Assembly: GCF_000337515.1 (NCBI RefSeq)
Contig: NZ_AOIQ01000011.1
Location: forward strand, 1 to 64,000
Length of the DNA: 64,000 nucleotides
Reading direction: 5' to 3'
DNA from: Halovivax asiaticus JCM 14624
GTDB lineage: Archaea > Halobacteriota > Halobacteria > Halobacteriales > Natrialbaceae
This document shows positions 42,693 to 52,035 of this stretch, in pieces. Positions within the stretch are counted from its first letter, which is position 1; each line of letters begins with the position of its first letter. The notes below the pieces were generated by a model, which searched no databases, had not been told where the DNA came from, and saw nothing but the letters and a program-made list of their open reading frames with translations. The translations under genes and the position numbers were made by a program.

Positions 42693-45600
42693 CGATCGTC
42701 ACCTCCCCACCGCCGACCTCGTTCGTCGTCCGCGCTTCGAGGTCACCCTCGACGGAGAGGTTCAGATCGCGCAGTCGATCCCTCGTCTCGTCGTCAGCGT
42801 CCCACAGGCCTCGGTCGATCGCTTCGAGGAGCGTGTCGGTGATCGACGCCAGCGCCCACGGGTTCACGTCGCGCATCCATGCCTGGCGGTCCGCGTCGAA
42901 CGCGAACTTCTCGGCGACGTCCCCCCAGAGGTGATCGCTCACGACGTCGGTGGTGGCGTCCCAGCCCAGCGTCACGTCGACCGTCGTCGAGAGGTCGCCC
43001 GCGCCCTTGTAGCCGTGTTCCTCCATGGATTCGAGCCAGTCGGGGTTCAACACGCGCGATCGCATCGCCTTGCGGACCTTCTCCTCGTTCGTGTAGACGT
43101 CCACATTGTCGGGATCGGAGGAGTCGCCGACGTAGGAAGCCGGCTCCTCGCCCGACGTTTCGGCCACAGCCGAGATGAAGCCGCCGTGGAAGGCGTACCA
43201 GTCCGAGGAGTCGAACTCGTCTTGCTCCATCGTGTCCTCGATCTTCACCGTGGCGTCGACGGAAGAGAGGCGCCGCTCGAAGGCGTCGTGGGCGTCCGAG
43301 ACGCGACCGCGCGAGCCCATGGCGTAGCCGCCCCACTGAACGTAGACGCTGGCGAGGTCCGCGCGGTCGTCCCAGTTGCCCTCGTCGACGGCCTTGTTCG
43401 TCCCGGCACCGTAGCCGCCGGGTTTCGTCGTGAAGACGCGGTGTTTCGCGGTCTTGCGGGCGTCGGATTCGTCGAGCCCGTCCTCGGCCTGCAACGCGTC
43501 GGCTTCCGCCTCGACGTGTTTCTTCACGTAGTTCAGCTCGTGGGGTTCGTCGAGATCGACGACCGCGTCGACGGCATCGTGGATGACGCCCGCCGCGGCG
43601 GGGAAGGCGTCGCGGAAGAGGCCGGAGACGCGGGTCGTGACGTCGATACGGGGTCGGTCGAGTTCGTCGAGCGGGATCGGTTCCACGTCGTCGATCCGTC
43701 CGGCGTCAGTCCACCGGGGCTCGACACCCATCATCGCGAGCACCTGCGCGATCGTCTCGCCGCGGGTGCGGACGGTCGGGGTTCCCCAGGCGACGACGCC
43801 GATTTCCTCCGGATACTCGTCGTTCTCGTCGTGGTGGCGCGCTAACACGCCTTCGGCGACCTCGCTCCCGACCTGCCACGCGGGCTTCGCGGGGACCTTT
43901 CGCGGATCGAGCGTGTAGAAGTTTCGCGCGGTCGGCAGCAGATCGACGCCGCCGCGGGTCGGCGCGCCGGAGCCGCCGGGCGGCACATACTCGCCCGAGA
44001 GTGCATCGGCAGTTCGCGGAATCTCGTCTTCGGCGCCCTGCACGCGAGGCTGCGCTTCCTCGCAGATGTAGGCCAGTACCTCTCGGAGGTCGTCGTGGGC
44101 GCGCGATTTGGCTCGCGCGTCGCCGATCGTCTCGAGATCGACGACGAGCAGGTTCATGTTCACTTCGTCCTCGGGACCGGCCTCACGCTCCGATTCGGGA
44201 ATATCGAAGTCGTGTTCGGCGAGCGTCTCGATCAGTTCGAGGCTGGTCTCGTGGACGACGTCGGCTGCCTCGGCGTAGGTCATCCGGAGATCGTCGTCGT
44301 AGGTTCCCGGCGAGTCGAGCATCGTCTGGTAGTCGACGCCCAGCACACCGGCCACGCTCTCACGCAGGCTCGGCGCGCCGGGGTTCTCGAGTCGCGTGAG
44401 CGCGACGAGATACTCGATCAGTCGATCGGCCTCCGGTGGTTCGGACATCGTGTGCAGTCCGAGTCGGATCTGGGTCGTTTTGACGTCGGTGAGGTACTCG
44501 TGAATCCGTTCGGCGAGTTCGTCGATGTCGACTGCATCTCCTTCCACGTCACCGTCCGCGAGCGTCGAGCCGGCTTCCTCCGGGCCGCGGACGTCCGCTT
44601 TCTGGTCGATTGTCCCCGAAATCCCGAGTTCCACCGCGAGGTCGAGTTCCTCGACTTTCTCCCGAATGAGGGCCTCGAGGTGGTCGCCGTCGTCGGCGCG
44701 GGCGTCCTCCATCCCGGCCTCGCGGTACTGGTTGGCGAGTTCCTCGAGTTCCGAGAGTTCGTCGTAGGTGCCCGCGTTCCGCATCACGGGCGTGAGGTAG
44801 TCGACGATGGCGGCGTAGGAGCGGCGCTTGGCCTGGGTCCCCTCGCCGGGGTTGTTCACGATGTACGGGTAGACGTTCGGGATGTCGTCCACCAGTTGAT
44901 CGGGCGCGCTTGCGCCGTTCAACCCGACGGTCTTGCCGGGGAGCCACTCGAGACTGCCGTGGGTCCCCAGGTGAATCACCGCGTCGGTCTCGAAGGTGTT
45001 GCGCAGCCACGCGTAGAACGCGTAGTAGTCGTGGGGCGGCTGGAGGTCCGAGTCGTGGTACACCTTCGACGGGTCCATCCCGAACCCGCGGGGGGGCTGG
45101 ACGGTGACGAGGACGTTACCGAACTCGACGCCCGGGATGGCAAACGGGCGGTCGGGGGCCTCGCCCCATTCCTCGATGACGTTCTCCTGAAACCGTTCGT
45201 CCGCGTTGCTGAACCAGTCTTCGTACGTCTCGGGTGGGATCACGTCGACCGAGAGATCGCGGACGTCCGCCGGCGCGACCCAGCGGTCCTCGAGGGTCAA
45301 TTGAGAGGTGAGTTTCTCCACGAGGGACTGCCCGCTGTCGGGCATGTCGTCGCCCAGATCGTAGCCGCGGGCCTCGAGTTCCTCGAGCAGGTTGACCGTC
45401 GACTCGGGCGAGTCCAGACCGAACGCGGTGCCGATCCCGTCGTCGCTCGGCGGATAGTTGTGCAACACGACGGCGACTCGCTTCTCCTCGTTCGGCGTGT
45501 GCCGAAGTTCGGCCCAGTTGACCGCGAGGTCGGCGACGTGGTCGATCCGGTCCTCGATCGGGAAGTGCTGTTTCGGCGCGGTGCCGATGTCGGCTGCGTC

Positions 45601-46581
45601 CTCGGTTCGTTCCTTGCCCGAGATCGGGTGCGTGATGACGGTCCCGTCGAACTCCGGAAGCGCGACGGAGAGGGCGAGTTCGAAGCCCATCACGCCGGTA
45701 TCCGCGGACTCGTAGCGCGAGCGCGAGCGCATCGTCGTGATCGCCTGCAAGACGGGAACGCCGAGTTCACGGAGGAAGAGATCCGCCGTGTCGCCCTCGT
45801 CGCCGGCCGATCGACCGCGTTCGCTCATCCCGAGCGAGAACATGAAGCTACTCACTACGGCGTCGACGATCGGCCCGTCGGCGTCGCTGAACCAGTTGCG
45901 AGCCACCCACTCGGCGTTTTCCTGCCCTTCCTCGTCGGTCGCGGGGTTGCAAAAGGCCGGGAGAACGTTCGCTCCGCGGGCCTCGAGTGCCCGGACGAGG
46001 GCGTCGACGTAGCGCGTGTTGGCGTGGGTCCAGTGCGATTCGTAGAACCAGATGCCGACCGTCGGCTGGCCGGGGTCGTGCGTTTCGAGCAGTGCGTCGT
46101 ACCCGATCCCCGGATGATCGGGGTGATAGACGCCCTCCGTCGGTAGTTCGACCGGAGCGTCCCACGGGCCGTCGTACTCGCCGTACGTCGCCGCGAGGTA
46201 GCGACAGCACTGTTCGACGTTGACCGTTCCACCCCGCTCCAGATAGTTGGAGACGGTCTCGCGGCGATCCGCCGTGACGGTGGTGTCCTCGATCGCGTAG
46301 CCGTCGCCCGTCGACTTGACGATCAGCGGAACGCGCTCGTTCGCGAGTTCGCCGACCGCGTAGTCGTAGCCGGGCATGCTCTCTTCGGCCCCGTGGAGCC
46401 AGAAGACGGTCGCCGCCGCGTCTCGCAGCTCGTCGACGAACGCCTCGACGGCGGCCTCGTCCTCGAGGTCCGAAGCCGACCGTACCACGAGATCGACGTC
46501 GTCCCCGAGTCGCTCGGCCGCACGCTGGATCGCTCCGAGTTCGTTCTCCGTCGCCGTGTAGATCCCAATCCGTGCACACAT
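42685..46581 (-). CDS. cobN: Cobaltochelatase large subunit
   Basis: This 1298-residue protein of the CobN/BchH/ChlH family inserts cobalt into the corrin ring together with an ATPase partner, here probably the ChlID protein at 47596. Signature blocks include HLGTHGSLEWLPGKTVGLNG (about residues 537 to 556) with NPGEGTQAKRRSYAAIVDYLTP after it, and YGAGTNKAVDEGNWDD plus VQWGGYAMGSRGR (about 1055 to 1090). The length is typical of archaeal CobN. The start ATG lies 12 bp from a TTGTA direct-repeat element shared with three other genes of this locus, so the operon is probably regulated by cobalt or B12. It heads the operon with cbiC and cbiE. Confidence 0.93.
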   Translation of the reverse strand: MCARIGIYTATENELGAIQRAAERLGDDVDLVVRSASDLEDEAAVEAFVDELRDAAATVFWLHGAEESMPGYDYAVGELANERVPLIVKSTGDGYAIEDTTVTADRRETVSNYLERGGTVNVEQCCRYLAATYGEYDGPWDAPVELPTEGVYHPDHPGIGYDALLETHDPGQPTVGIWFYESHWTHANTRYVDALVRALEARGANVLPAFCNPATDEEGQENAEWVARNWFSDADGPIVDAVVSSFMFSLGMSERGRSAGDEGDTADLFLRELGVPVLQAITTMRSRSRYESADTGVMGFELALSVALPEFDGTVITHPISGKERTEDAADIGTAPKQHFPIEDRIDHVADLAVNWAELRHTPNEEKRVAVVLHNYPPSDDGIGTAFGLDSPESTVNLLEELEARGYDLGDDMPDSGQSLVEKLTSQLTLEDRWVAPADVRDLSVDVIPPETYEDWFSNADERFQENVIEEWGEAPDRPFAIPGVEFGNVLVTVQPPRGFGMDPSKVYHDSDLQPPHDYYAFYAWLRNTFETDAVIHLGTHGSLEWLPGKTVGLNGASAPDQLVDDIPNVYPYIVNNPGEGTQAKRRSYAAIVDYLTPVMRNAGTYDELSELEELANQYREAGMEDARADDGDHLEALIREKVEELDLAVELGISGTIDQKADVRGPEEAGSTLADGDVEGDAVDIDELAERIHEYLTDVKTTQIRLGLHTMSEPPEADRLIEYLVALTRLENPGAPSLRESVAGVLGVDYQTMLDSPGTYDDDLRMTYAEAADVVHETSLELIETLAEHDFDIPESEREAGPEDEVNMNLLVVDLETIGDARAKSRAHDDLREVLAYICEEAQPRVQGAEDEIPRTADALSGEYVPPGGSGAPTRGGVDLLPTARNFYTLDPRKVPAKPAWQVGSEVAEGVLARHHDENDEYPEEIGVVAWGTPTVRTRGETIAQVLAMMGVEPRWTDAGRIDDVEPIPLDELDRPRIDVTTRVSGLFRDAFPAAAGVIHDAVDAVVDLDEPHELNYVKKHVEAEADALQAEDGLDESDARKTAKHRVFTTKPGGYGAGTNKAVDEGNWDDRADLASVYVQWGGYAMGSRGRVSDAHDAFERRLSSVDATVKIEDTMEQDEFDSSDWYAFHGGFISAVAETSGEEPASYVGDSSDPDNVDVYTNEEKVRKAMRSRVLNPDWLESMEEHGYKGAGDLSTTVDVTLGWDATTDVVSDHLWGDVAEKFAFDADRQAWMRDVNPWALASITDTLLEAIDRGLWDADDETRDRLRDLNLSVEGDLEARTTNEVGGGEVTIDD

Positions 46582-46593
46582 GATGTAAACTGC

Positions 46594-46621
46594 TATTGTA
46601 TTAGCTAAAGTGCAGTTGTAG
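46594..46621. promoter_or_regulatory. TTGTA direct-repeat element at cobN
   Basis: Reading on the plus strand: TATTGTATTA, GCT, AAAGT, GCA, GTTGTAG. Two TTGTA copies start exactly 20 bp apart (46596 and 46616). It matches the element at 47578 at 23 of 28 positions by eye. Lying 13 to 40 bp upstream of the cobN ATG, it covers the expected TATA/BRE region. Confidence 0.65.
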
Positions 46622-46788
46622 TACGCCGCGGCAAAAAGGTATCGGAGGGGTGCCGAGTACGGGACCGACCGGTGGGAGTGCGAACGGCCGAGGCGGTCCG
46701 GTTCGGTCTCCCTGACCAGCCCCCGAGCGTCACCGCGTGACAGTTGGAATAGCCGAATCGGTCGTCGGATTCGACGAGGCGCGAGTTC

Positions 46789-47412
46789 CTAACAGCAACC
46801 GTTCACCTCGACACACGGAAGCCCGCCGGTGGATTCGACCCAGCAGACCTCCATCCTACCGCCGCCGATCTCGCCGCACGGGTAGTTCTGGTGGCAGGTA
46901 CAGTCCGGACACATGTCCGCCGCTCCGACGGCAACACGCTCGGGACCGTGACCTGGTGCGTACAACAGCGTGACGTCGTCCCCATCCGGTTCGAACGTGG
47001 CGTACGCGAGGTCGCGTTCGGGCTGGACGTAGAGCGTCAGGACGCCATCGTCCGTCGGCGTTTTCGTTCCGAACAGCCTCCGTTGGCCGATCTCGTCGTC
47101 GATGGACAGGCCGAACGTGCCGCGACCCGCCCGACCGCCGTGGATAGCCGCGACGTCCATGTCGAGCGCGGACGCGGACGCCGTCTCGACCAGCCCTGCG
47201 TCGGAGAGCTCCGTCAACAACTGTCCGGCAAGATCCTCGTAGATCCGTTCGACGTCGAGACGCTCGACGGGCAGCGGCCGGATCGTTCTCCGCGCCGCGC
47301 TGGTTGCTGCGCCGGATCCGCTGGCCGCTCCGAACGCCGTTACGGCCGTTCCCGTCGCACCGAGCCGTTTAAGCACCGATCGCCTGTCGACGGATATGTC
47401 ATTCTGTGACAT
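46789..47412 (-). CDS. Tat-exported protein with cysteine-rich C-terminal tail (unrecognised)
   Basis: This 207-residue protein starts MSQNDISVDRRSVLKRLGATG, a Tat signal ending near residue 40. The mature middle (about 110 residues) has alternating strand-like segments (GTFGLSIDDEIGQRRLFG, LTLYVQPERDLAYATFEPDGDD). The last 40 residues hold eight Cys at 168, 171, 173, 179, 190, 200, 206 and 207, including CPDC, TCH and a final CC. Metal binding or a disulfide-stapled peptide is plausible. The gene lies between cobN and chlID and has the same TTGTA-type element upstream, hence a likely cobalt/B12 link. I know no described family with this layout; halocin-like precursors are only a loose analogy. 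Confidence 0.75.
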   Translation of the reverse strand: MSQNDISVDRRSVLKRLGATGTAVTAFGAASGSGAATSAARRTIRPLPVERLDVERIYEDLAGQLLTELSDAGLVETASASALDMDVAAIHGGRAGRGTFGLSIDDEIGQRRLFGTKTPTDDGVLTLYVQPERDLAYATFEPDGDDVTLLYAPGHGPERVAVGAADMCPDCTCHQNYPCGEIGGGRMEVCWVESTGGLPCVEVNGCC

Positions 47413-47431
47413 ACACACAATAGTCAATGGA

Positions 47432-47458
47432 TATTGTATATTAATATTTTGGTTGCCG
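47432..47458. promoter_or_regulatory. TTGTA-type element at the cysteine-rich Tat gene
   Basis: TATTGTAT, ATTAATATTTT, GGTTGCCG: the left block is identical to the cobN and chlID elements and GGTTG matches the right block, with 19 bp between TTG starts. It lies 20 to 46 bp upstream of the start ATG at 47412 and may overlap the TATA box. Confidence 0.5.
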
Positions 47459-47565
47459 ATAGCACGGTTCGGCTCGAATACCGCCGACGTGACGCTGGAT
47501 CGGCCGGTCAGTTCCGTATCCGTCGATCGGTTTCGTGTCGACTGTCGCGACGAGGTGACAGCACC

Positions 47566-47574
47566 TTCATAAAC
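47566..47574 (+). promoter_or_regulatory. TATA box for the ChlID-type gene
   Basis: TTCATAAAC is centred about 26 bp upstream of ATG 47596, predicting a leaderless mRNA beginning at the start codon. Confidence 0.5.
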
Positions 47575-47577
47575 CCG

Positions 47578-47605
47578 TATTGTATTATCGAAAGTATGGT
47601 TGTAG
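47578..47605. promoter_or_regulatory. TTGTA direct-repeat element overlapping the ChlID-type start
   Basis: TATTGTATTA, TCG, AAAGT, ATG, GTTGTAG: TTGTA copies start at 47580 and 47600. The start codon at 47596 is inside the element, so a bound protein would sit on the transcription start of a leaderless message. Confidence 0.65.
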
Positions 47606-49818
47606 ACCCCGTTGATGGGGCGCCATCAGCGACCACCCCGTTCCCCGCGATCGTCGGGCAGGAAGAACTGAAACGGGCGCTGGTGACCATCGCGACGAAC
47701 GATGCACTCGACGGACTGCTCGTCCAGGGAGAGAAGGGAACCGCGAAATCGACGGCGGTCAGGGGACTCGTCGATCTGCTCCCGCAGCAGCGGGCCGTCG
47801 CCGACTGTCCGTACGGCTGCCCGCCCGACGACCCCGACCGCCAGTGTGCGGACTGTCGGTCACGCCAGCCGAGCGAGTTGCCGACCGAAAACCGACCGGT
47901 GCCCCTCGTGACGCTCCCCCTCGGCGCGACACGCGAGCGTGTCGTCGGAACGCTCTCGGTCGCCGACGCGCTCGATGGCGAGGCCACCTTCGATCCCGGT
48001 CTCCTCGCCCGGGCGAATCGCGGCATCCTCTACGTCGACGAGGTCAATCTCCTCGACGACCACCTGGTCGACGTCCTGCTCGACGCGGCCGCCGACGGCG
48101 TCAACCGCATCGAACGCGACGGAGTGAGCGTCGCCCACCCCGCCGACTTCACCCTCGTCGGGACGATGAATCCCGAGGAAGGCGATCTCCGCCCCCAGCT
48201 CCGGGATCGGTTCGCGCTCCAGGCGACCGTCGTCGGCTGTCGCGACCCGGCCGATCGCGTCGCCGTCATCGACCGCGCTCTCGATCGCGACGGCGATCCG
48301 GACGCGTTCGCCCGCGACTACGAGGCCGAGACGGCCGCCATCGAGGCACGGATTCGCGAGGCGCGCGAGCGCCTGCCCGACGTCGACCTTCCGCCGGAAT
48401 TCACGCGCGACATCGCCGATCTCTGTCTCGACGCCGGTATCGACGGTCATCGCGGGGACATCGCCATCGCTCGCACCGCCCGAACGCTCGCGGCGCTTGC
48501 CGGCCGGCACAGGGTTATCGAACCGGACGTCGCGGACGCCGCCCGACTGGCGCTTCCCCACCGGATGCGGAGCCAGCCCTTCGACGACGCGCCCGATCCG
48601 GAGGCCGTCCTCGACGCACACTTCGACGATCACGCCGACGAGAACGGGACCGACGACCCTGACGAGGATGGAGCCGGCGGCGACCGTGGCAGGTCTGACG
48701 CCGGCGACGGAGGCACGTGTGAGGCCGACAGCGACCGGGACGGGGAGCCCGGTGACGGCCGGGAACCCAGTGACGACCGCGGCGGGGGGAGCGCTTCCGA
48801 GCCCGAAGAGCGCGGAGATGACGACACGACGCAGGGAAACAGGCCCGACACCGCCCGAAGTCGCGCGGACGACGAATCGCGTGGCGAGAGCGACGCAACC
48901 AGGGGCGGCGCGACCCAGCAGGGACCTGCGGAGACTGCTGGAACGGAGAAAGATGCCGTCGGACGAAACGACGAATCAGACGATCCCGACCGCGGCGTCG
49001 AGGAGGAACCGGCGACGCCGCTGGTTCCGGGACAGCGCCGGAGCGAGATTGGCGACGCGACGCGTCCACCCGTCGAGGACGGAGACGTGACGACCACCAC
49101 GGGAGACGGAGATCGCACCCGAATACGGCCGTCCGAGACCGGTCGGGGCGCTCGCGTCAGAACCGAGCGAGCACGCGTGGGCGACTCGGTCGACGCGGCC
49201 GCATCGATCCGTGCGGCTGCAGCGAACGGACACGCGACTCCAGAGCGGGACGATCTTCGGACCGCGGTGCGCCACGAGCGTGCGGGGACGACGATCGTCT
49301 TCGTCGTCGACGCCAGTGCCTCGATGCAATCAGCGATGGCGGCCGCGAAGGGGACCGTCATGTCGCTGCTCCAGGACGCGTACGAGCACCGCGAGCAGGT
49401 GGCGTTCATCGCCGTCGCTGGTGATGCCGCCGAAGTCGTCCTGCCGCCGACCGACAGCGTCGCGCTCGCCGCACGCCATCTAAAGGAACTCCCCGCTGGC
49501 GATCGAACACCGCTTCCCTCAGGTCTCGACGCCGCTGCCCGCCTCGCCGATCACAACGACGCGACGGCGACCCGCGTGGTCGTCGTGTCCGACGGCAAGG
49601 CGACCGTCGCCGAGGGAAGTCCAACGGACGAGGTGCGCCGTAGCGCACGCCGTTTGAAAGCGGCCGGGGCCGACGTCCTCGTCGTCGACGCAAGCGACCG
49701 CGGAGATCGAGCGGGACTCCTCGAAATCCTCGTCTCGGAAACCGGCGGGCGGCGTATCCCGCTCTCGGCGCTCGCCGTATCGCAGGTGACCGGATCTGCG
49801 ACCGATGCCCCCGAGTGA
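47596..49818 (+). CDS. chlID: ChlI-ChlD-type AAA+/VWA chelatase subunit
   Basis: This 740-residue fusion is the probable motor and adaptor for CobN. The N-terminal AAA+ module has QGEKGTAKST (Walker A, about residue 45 to 54), a Cys-rich insert DCPYGCPPDDPDRQCADC, VNLLDDHLVDVLLDAA after Walker B ILYVDE, and DFTLVGTMNPEEGDLRPQLRDRF. Residues of about 350 to 560 are a very acidic, low-complexity linker. The C-terminal VWA domain has FVVDASASMQS (MIDAS) and VVVSDGKATVAEG. Such archaeal proteins replace CobS/CobT or BchI/BchD. ATG 47596 is chosen from the TATA spacing and the family N-terminus PFPAIVGQEELK. Confidence 0.9.
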   Translation: MVVDPVDGAPSATTPFPAIVGQEELKRALVTIATNDALDGLLVQGEKGTAKSTAVRGLVDLLPQQRAVADCPYGCPPDDPDRQCADCRSRQPSELPTENRPVPLVTLPLGATRERVVGTLSVADALDGEATFDPGLLARANRGILYVDEVNLLDDHLVDVLLDAAADGVNRIERDGVSVAHPADFTLVGTMNPEEGDLRPQLRDRFALQATVVGCRDPADRVAVIDRALDRDGDPDAFARDYEAETAAIEARIREARERLPDVDLPPEFTRDIADLCLDAGIDGHRGDIAIARTARTLAALAGRHRVIEPDVADAARLALPHRMRSQPFDDAPDPEAVLDAHFDDHADENGTDDPDEDGAGGDRGRSDAGDGGTCEADSDRDGEPGDGREPSDDRGGGSASEPEERGDDDTTQGNRPDTARSRADDESRGESDATRGGATQQGPAETAGTEKDAVGRNDESDDPDRGVEEEPATPLVPGQRRSEIGDATRPPVEDGDVTTTTGDGDRTRIRPSETGRGARVRTERARVGDSVDAAASIRAAAANGHATPERDDLRTAVRHERAGTTIVFVVDASASMQSAMAAAKGTVMSLLQDAYEHREQVAFIAVAGDAAEVVLPPTDSVALAARHLKELPAGDRTPLPSGLDAAARLADHNDATATRVVVVSDGKATVAEGSPTDEVRRSARRLKAAGADVLVVDASDRGDRAGLLEILVSETGGRRIPLSALAVSQVTGSATDAPE

Positions 49819-49931
49819 CAGCGGGCCACCGAACCAGACTGCGACCGGCTCGTAATCTGCGGCCATCTCCACGCCGGGCCCGGTCCGAAGCCGGTACAGG
49901 TTTATTCGTCGACGCAGAACGGTTCGATAAA

Positions 49932-52025
49932 ATGGACTCCGGGAGTCATCGATCGCCGGTGTCCTTCGAACAGGACGGGGCGATCGTTCGCGTCGGGGAC
50001 GATATCGAACGGGCAGAACTGCGTATCGAGATCGACGGAGCGTCGGGACTCGAGCCGGCCCTCCCCGACGTATTCCTGTTTCCCGTCGACGAGGCGGTCT
50101 CGGTTACCGTCTCTCAGCTGCGCTTAGAGGAGACGTTCGGTCAGACGCTCTGGGATGCAAACGGAAACCAGATCGGAACCATCGCGGACGGAATCAGCGA
50201 TGTGCCGCGTGGAACGTACTACGCCTCGCTCACCGGCGCGGTGAAGCTCCACCTCCGGATCGAGGACGCCACCCTCTGGGCCGAGGAACATCTGGACGAG
50301 ACGGGGCGATCAATCGTCGAGATGCGCTTCGAGGAGCCGACGTCGGTGGCCATCGGCGCCCGCTCGCTTCGCTCGCATCCGACGGCGACGATCACGGTTC
50401 CCGACGATCCCAGAGCACTCCTCGACGCGCTCCCGTACCTGGCGGCCTCGATCAAGGAACACACCTGTGAGCGGTCCTGGCCGACGATCAGGCAGCACCC
50501 GCCGGCGCTCGAACGGGGCGAGCAGCTGGAGGTGCCAACCGAACTCCGGGCGCCGGAGACGGGCATCGAAATCCGCATCCCGCCGACGTACGAGCACTGC
50601 TATCGGGTGGCGCCGCTCGCGTTCTACCTCGGAGCAGACGTAAGCGCTGGCGAGTCGCCGGCGTTGGTCCTCGAAAACGGTCACGTCGAACCGCTGAAGA
50701 CGCGCCGCGCGGACCTGGCCGAACGTGTCGGGGATCTCCTCGACCGATGTCTGTTGCTCGACTCGCTGGTGCGAGAAGCGGGCTACCAGCCGATGGGGAA
50801 CGCCGAGTACGAGCGGTTGGCCCCGCAGCTTCCGTTCTACCCGCCGAATCTCTACGACCTGCCCCCGGCTGACCAGTTGCTCGAGTACCTGGAGGTGCCA
50901 CGCGAGGTGCTCGACCCCTTCACCCCGTGCTGGCCGAAGCGCGCCGTGTTGCGCCCGAATCCCGAAGACGTCGCGGTACTCCCCTCGTTGCTTCACGAAC
51001 TCGCGCGGATCGACGTCGCGCACTCACCCGACGCGATTCCCCCGACGGTCCCGTCCGACTCGACGACTGGAGGGGGCCGTGATCGAGGGGGTGAAAAACG
51101 TCGGTCGGATGCGCTACTGACCGCCCACACGTTCCCGGCGCAGGTACCGGGAACGTGCCGGTTGCACCCGGAGGCGATGGAACGGGCACGGACCGTCGAA
51201 CGTCCCACGCCGGACGGCGCGTCGCTGACGCTCGCGACGGTTGACTCGGCGCGGGCCCGATCGTTCCGACAATTCGCCGACCAGGTTCGCCACGAGACGG
51301 CGGTCACGGTCCTCGAACAGCCCACGGCGGCCGCTCTCCGCGACGCGGTCGAGGCGGATCGAACCGCCCTGTACTGTGAGAACCCGACCACCGAAGCGGG
51401 GATTCACTGTGCAGACCGGACGCTCCCGTTCGACGAGCTGGGGGCCGTCGGCTCGCCGGTCGTCTGGCTCGCCGACGTCGCGCCCGGCGTAACGGGTGAG
51501 GCGCTCGTTTCCGCCGGGGCGATCGCTGGCATCCTTTGCGACGAACCAGCGAACCAGGATGCAGTCTTCGGGGCGCTCGACCAACTGTGCGCCGGGTTCT
51601 CGGTCGCCGACGCGGTGTACACGGCCGACGTCGATCGCGCGGTCGACGTCAGGTTCGTCGGCGACGCGTCCGTGACGATCGTCCGGCGCGTGAGCAAAAC
51701 ACCGACGGTCGTCGACGTCCGCTCGGTCGACGAGGACCGCTACGCCTTCACGATCCGGAGTTACCCTACTGACGTCGTCCGGCAGGGCACGGCTGTCAAA
51801 CCCGTCAGTGCGGAGGACGTCGTCGGCCGGGTACTGGAGGAGTGTAACCACGACGGCTACTGGTTGATCGGCGCGGACGCGAAGCAGGCCCTGCCAATCA
51901 CGACGGCGGAGGTCGCCTCGCTCGTCGAGAACGACGGGTTCACCGTCCGGCTCGATGGCCGTCTCCTGACCACCGCCGACATCGGCGAGTGCCCGCTCCA
52001 GGAAGTCGTACAGGACGGACCGTAG
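49932..52025 (+). CDS. Large protein of unknown function with a possible degenerate CHAT domain
   Basis: This 697-residue soluble protein begins with a beta-rich region (SFEQDGAIVRVGDDIERAEL, FLFPVDEAVSVTVSQLRLEE, RGTYYASLTGAVKLHLRIED) that is closely repeated in the partial gene at 63672. The middle has PPTYEHCYRVAPLAFYLGADV and LPFYPPNLYDLPPADQLLEYLE. Near 492 to 560, IHCADRTLPFDEL then SPVVWLADVAPG and ALVSAGAIAGILC follow the order of CHAT peptidase blocks (His motif, Cys motif, AGA), but the Cys position is not conserved, so it may be catalytically dead. The fold call is inference. A TTTATTC about 26 bp upstream suggests a leaderless mRNA. Confidence 0.7.
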   Translation: MDSGSHRSPVSFEQDGAIVRVGDDIERAELRIEIDGASGLEPALPDVFLFPVDEAVSVTVSQLRLEETFGQTLWDANGNQIGTIADGISDVPRGTYYASLTGAVKLHLRIEDATLWAEEHLDETGRSIVEMRFEEPTSVAIGARSLRSHPTATITVPDDPRALLDALPYLAASIKEHTCERSWPTIRQHPPALERGEQLEVPTELRAPETGIEIRIPPTYEHCYRVAPLAFYLGADVSAGESPALVLENGHVEPLKTRRADLAERVGDLLDRCLLLDSLVREAGYQPMGNAEYERLAPQLPFYPPNLYDLPPADQLLEYLEVPREVLDPFTPCWPKRAVLRPNPEDVAVLPSLLHELARIDVAHSPDAIPPTVPSDSTTGGGRDRGGEKRRSDALLTAHTFPAQVPGTCRLHPEAMERARTVERPTPDGASLTLATVDSARARSFRQFADQVRHETAVTVLEQPTAAALRDAVEADRTALYCENPTTEAGIHCADRTLPFDELGAVGSPVVWLADVAPGVTGEALVSAGAIAGILCDEPANQDAVFGALDQLCAGFSVADAVYTADVDRAVDVRFVGDASVTIVRRVSKTPTVVDVRSVDEDRYAFTIRSYPTDVVRQGTAVKPVSAEDVVGRVLEECNHDGYWLIGADAKQALPITTAEVASLVENDGFTVRLDGRLLTTADIGECPLQEVVQDGP

Positions 52026-52035
52026 CCGGGAGCGA

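Noticed and set aside
44095-46146. 683-codon plus-strand frame opposite cobN
   Set aside because: It has Val/Arg/Gly composition without motifs, and cobN on the other strand is certain.
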